Translations under genes and position numbers: made by a program
Shown here: piece after piece, positions 59,910-64,000 of the stretch
How the letters are laid out: each line of letters begins with the position of its first letter
How positions within the stretch are numbered: position 1 is the first letter of the stretch
Notes under the pieces: generated by a model
Told to the model about the DNA's origin: nothing
Seen by the model: the letters and a program-made list of their open reading frames with translations, nothing else
The model's database searches: none
Source of the DNA: Homalodisca vitripennis
Taxonomy: Eukaryota; Arthropoda; Insecta; Hemiptera; Cicadellidae
Assembly: GCF_021130785.1 (NCBI RefSeq)
Contig: NC_060207.1
Location: 5,965,001-6,029,000, forward strand
Reading direction: 5' to 3'
Length of the DNA: 64,000 nucleotides

Positions 59910-60010
59910 AGGGCAGAACGCTATCACGTGATAAATACTGTTGTGTAGTAGCGAGTTTATCGGCGAGATAAGGGGAAACTCATTACCAGCGGTGTTGTGA
60001 GTTAATTACC
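59910..60010. promoter_or_regulatory. GATA/E-box palindrome block
   Basis: TATCACGTGATA at 59922-59933 is a perfect palindrome combining two GATA sites with a central CACGTG. TTATCGGCGAGATAA, just downstream (about 59958-59972), is a second inverted GATA pair. GTTAATTACC follows near 60000. Candidate enhancer. Confidence 0.4.
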
Positions 60011-60020
60011 CCCAGCCTCG

Positions 60021-60292
60021 CTAGATAGCTGTTCCTTGTACCCGCTACTCTATACAACTTACAGTAGATACTGGTGGATAGTGATAACTTAACCTTATGC
60101 TATTGGGTATTACAAAGTGAGGCATACTACTTAGCTTATACTTACAACTACAGATTTACTAGATAGCTGTTCCTTGTACCCGCTACTCTATACAACTTAC
60201 AGTAGATACTGGTGGATAGTGATAACTTAACCTTATGCTATTGGGTATCACAAAGTGAGGCATACTACTTAGCTTACTTACAACTACAGATT
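60021..60292. repeat. 138-bp tandem duplication
   Basis: 60021-60158 and 60159-60292 both begin CTAGATAGCTGTTCCTTG and are nearly identical (one T/C change, one 4-bp loss). A TTACTAGATAG fragment at about 60304 may be the stub of a third unit. Confidence 0.95.
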
Positions 60293-62112
60293 GTGCTTTT
60301 CCGATTTACTAGATAGAGATCCTTAACAGTTGTTGGTATTTTCCAAGAAAAGATATTGTATGTTTTATCAAAGTGAAAGTTTTTCAGTGTAAAACTTACT
60401 GAAAATAGTTAACCAGTTTTTCCGTAAAACTACGAGCGTACTGTATAAATTGTCGTGTGGCTGCAATTTCCATAAACTTGGTGGGAACCACATTTAATTT
60501 AATCTCCACGTCGAATTCCAAAAAAATATTCATATCCTAGTATACATCTAAATAATTAGGGTGGGATACTTCGGGAAATATTTAATCATATTAAAATAAA
60601 GATGTAGTTCCCAATAATGATTGACCTTAAAGTGCTTAGATTTTTGTCCATTCGTCTGTTTTTTTGTTTTTACGTTATATTGCTTTCTTAAGTAACCGCA
60701 ATAACTATAAAAATATATTTTGTGCTTATTTATTGTAGTTATAAAGAACTATTCCCTAATAACAAATAAAGTTTTCTAAACAAATTTCAAAATAGACACC
60801 GGTGAACAAATGCGTTTTACAAAAACCTCTCTCTACATTAAGAGTTTAGCCTAAAAAATAGTTTAGTTTTAAATTTGGTACTAAAACCGCCCTTATATTA
60901 TTTGTTATATTGCATCAAAAGTAAAACGATTTTCTTATTTTTTTTCTGCAAGTCTTCTTTATACAAAATCAACAATAATAAATTTAATTATGTTAATTAC
61001 TTTGAAAACATAAACCTCCGAATTTCGGAACATGTTTAAACACAATAATTTAATGAAATTATGTAATATTTAGCATGTTAATGTAAATCTCTTTTTTTAT
61101 TTGCACAAACTGCTGAATATTACAGAAAAACAATCATATCTAAGCTTTCATTTTTCTTCCTGAAATTAAATTGCTGTTTATTTTAAAGCGGCAGTTGTTA
61201 AAAATGATTAGTACGTTGTTTGTGGACATTGTAATTAGGTTTTTGGATGTATAATAAATACCCAGGGAATTGGAATGGACCAGATCCGTGTGGTTTCTTC
61301 CAGTAATCCTGTACGGTTATTTGTTAAATATAAATATATATTTCCACGGTTTTATTTTTAATTCTTGGAATTTTGTCAACATACTTCAACTAATAAGTGT
61401 AGGTTTTTATCAATAATGTCCTCTAGGGGATAACATAGTATTTATCTTGTATTTGTTTTATTACAAAAATACACTTACAAAATCTAGGCACCAAGCCACA
61501 ATTAGACTAAGGCAATAACTATATTATTACTCAATATATTTTTTTAGAATGAAATATAAAAAAATTCAGATAGAGTGAATCAGTTTATGATCCCTATGTT
61601 ATCATAGTTTTGGTGAAGTAGAAAGCGCTTCATAAACGGTACTGATTATCTTCAAACAATAATAAACTATTATTTTAACGTACTAATAAACACTTTAGAA
61701 GTTGGCTTATTTTAGAAATGTCTACAAACAGTTTCAATTGGCCCAAAGGTGTCCATTTTAGAAGAAACAGGTGATGTGAAGGTGCGTAATTTCCTTCAGT
61801 TACTGACCTCAAGGAAGTAAAAAATCTCACAACAGTTCGCATAAACAAAAAAAGCATAGACACCTTGACTAAAAAACAATGTTACGCCTCTGCTCAGTGA
61901 GGCATTGATCTTTAATTGAAGAATATGAATGTTTCTCAATTGAACACCTTGTGAAAGGAAATGTGTCTTTACATACATTTAGCGGGGAGAATGAAAGGGA
62001 GAGAGAGGAACTCTCTATATAATGTAATAATGACATTTCTAAAAATATAATCAAGAGGGTTTGAAATTTCTAATAAGCCCTCAACTCAAACTTATTTTAC
62101 ATTCAAAATGTG
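60293..62112. other. AT-rich noncoding stretch
   Basis: Nothing is recognised beyond a weak dispersed-repeat tail pattern near 60600-60670 (TTGTCCATTCGTCTG). Confidence 0.5.
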
Positions 62113-64000
62113 GTTTGTTTGTGAAACTAAACTGGGTAATATGGATAATACAGTTATATTGTATATGTATAATATACCAGAACTACCCAAGACTGAGACA
62201 TTTCTACTTAAACCTAAATTTATAAATCAAACATGTAACTTACCATCACAAACAAGAGACGAAACACAAGAACCTTGTTTGTTTTGTGAAACTAAAACTT
62301 TGTAATATGGATAATACAGTTTATATTGTATATGTATAATATTCCAGAACTACCCAAGACTGAGACATTTCTACTTTAAACCTAAATTTATAAATCAAAC
62401 ATGTAACTTACCATCACAAACAAGAGACGAAACACAAGAACCTTGTTTGTTTGTGAAACTAAAACTGGGTAATATGGATAATACAGTTATATTGTATATG
62501 TATAATATTCCAGAACTACCCAAGACTGAGACATTTCTACTTAAACCTAAATTTATAAATCAAACATGTAACTTACCAATCACAAACAAGAGACGAAACA
62601 CAAGAACCTTGTTTTGTTTGTGAAACTAAACTGGGTAATATGGATAATACAGTTATATTGTATATGTATAATATTCCAGAAACTACCCAAGCCTGAGACA
62701 TTTCTACTTAAACCTAAATTTATAAATCAAACATGTAACTTACCATCACAAACAAGAGACGAAACACAAGAACCTTGTTTGTTTGTGAAACTAAACTGGG
62801 TAATATGGATAATACAGTTTATATTGTATATGTATAATATTCCAGAACTACCCAAGCCTGAGACATTTCTACTTAAACCTAAATTTATAAATCAAACATG
62901 TAACTTACCATCACAAACAAGAGACGAAACACAAGAACCTTGTTTGTTTGTGAAACTAAACTGGGTAATATGGATAATACAGTTATATTGTATATGTATA
63001 ATATTCCAGAACTACCCCAAGACTGAGAGACATTTCTACTTAAACCTACAATTTATAAATCAAACATGTAACTTACCATCACAAACAAGAGACGAAACAC
63101 AAGAACCTTGTTTGTTTGTGAAACTAAACTGGGTAATATGGATAATACAGTTGTATTGTATATGTATAATATTCCAGAACTACCCAAGCCTGAGACATTT
63201 CTACTTAAACCTAAATTTATAAATCAAACATGTAACTTACCATCACAAACAAGAGACGAAACACAAGAACCTTGTTTGTTTGTGAAACTAAACTTTGTAA
63301 TATGGATAATACAGTTATATTGTATATGTATAATATTTCCAGAACTACCCAAAGACTGAGACATTTCTACTTAAACCTAAATTTATAAATCAAACATGTA
63401 ACTTACCATCACAAACAAGAGACGAAACACAAGAACCTTGTTTGTTTGTGAAACTAAACTGGGTAATATGGATAATACAGTTATATTGTATATGTATAAT
63501 ATTCCAGAACTACCCAAGACTGAGACATTTCTACTTAAACCTAAATTTATAAATCAAACATGTAACTTACCATCACAAACAAGAGACGAAACACAAGAAC
63601 CTTGTTTGTTTGTGAAACTAAAACTGGGTAATATGGATAATACAGTTATATTGTATATGTATAATATTCCAGAACTACCCAAGCCTGAGACATTTCTACT
63701 TAAACCTAAATTTATAAATCAAACATGTAACTTACCATCACAAACAAGAGACGAAACACAAGAACCTTGTTTGTTTGTGAAACTAAACTGGGTAATATGG
63801 ATAATACAGTTATATTGTATATGTATAATATTCCAGAACTACCCAAGCCTGAGACATTTCTACTTAAATCTAAATTTATAAATCAAACATGTAACTTACC
63901 ATCACAAACAAGAGACGAAACACAAGAACCTTGTTTGTTTGTGAAACTAAACTTTGTAATATGGATAATACAGTTGTATTGTATATGTATAATATTTCCA
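62113..64000. repeat. 165-bp minisatellite, at least 12 copies, runs off the edge
   Basis: GTGAAACTAAACTGGG-type unit starts lie at 62121, 62286, 62453, 62620, 62785, 62950, 63118, 63282, 63448, 63612, 63778 and 63941. Lengths vary 163-168 bp through one-base indels in homopolymers. Variants CTGGGTAA/CTTTGTAA and AAGACTGAG/AAGCCTGAG are mixed. Because 165 is 55 codons, an open frame can cross several units (up to 202 codons at 62614-63222), but indels break it and no protein family is resembled. Confidence 0.97.

Noticed and set aside
62614..63222. 202-codon open frame and similar frames to 63881
   Set aside because: They arise because the 165-bp tandem unit is a multiple of three. Frames break at one-base indels, content repeats with the array and no protein family is resembled.

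Overview
This window looks like nuclear DNA from an insect. It is AT-rich overall with scattered CpG-rich islands, very long introns with GT-AG splice sites, fragments of eukaryotic transposons, tRNA-derived SINE-like sequences and many minisatellites. I cannot fix the order with confidence. A hemimetabolous insect with a large genome (for example a hemipteran) would fit the repeat-rich, intron-rich texture, but that is inference.

The only gene I can support is the 3' part of apterous (ap, LHX2/9 class LIM-homeodomain transcription factor) on the + strand. Three coding exons are visible: 19667-20085 (second LIM domain, proline-rich linker, AT-hook-like basic patch), 31497-31774 (acidic linker and homeodomain residues 1-46) and 45937-46122 (homeodomain residues 47-60, C-terminal tail, TAA stop). 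The splice phases agree (the first exon is entered in phase 2, then phase 1, then phase 0), and the joined reading frame gives 294 residues without interruption. The introns are 11,411 and 14,162 bp. The exon for LIM domain 1 and the N-terminus was not found and probably lies upstream of base 1 or in 1-19666 unrecognised.

Layout. 1-19666: upstream or 5' intronic DNA with a dead PIF/Harbinger transposase (1288-2310, minus), several CpG-rich blocks that may be regulatory, and 82-, 26-, 17- and 31-bp tandem arrays. 20086-31496: intron with 41-, 109- and 124-bp arrays, a clean MITE with target-site duplication (24862-25020) and possible enhancers; the 124-bp array stops 51 bp before the homeobox exon. 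31775-45936: intron splitting the homeobox, with a Polycomb-response-like CpG block, a tRNA-Leu-like SINE, a LINE reverse-transcriptase remnant and a 158-bp array of 16.5 copies. 46123-48790: probable 3' UTR and downstream sequence with poly(A) signals and two coding-like islands. 48790-64000: 3' flank with a palindromic SOX-type site, a promoter-like GC/CCAAT/E-box cluster, a rearranged zone of nested inverted repeats (50.5-53.7 kb), two more SINE candidates, a 103-bp array, GATA palindromes and a 165-bp array of 12 copies running off the right edge.

Functionally, Apterous is a nuclear LIM-homeodomain selector protein (dorsal wing identity and neuronal identity in insects). The rest of the window is best read as its intronic and flanking regulatory landscape, heavily invaded by tandem and mobile repeats. 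Apart from 46123-48790, stretches listed as showing nothing were read by eye on both strands. No RNA gene, CRISPR array or second protein-coding gene was found.
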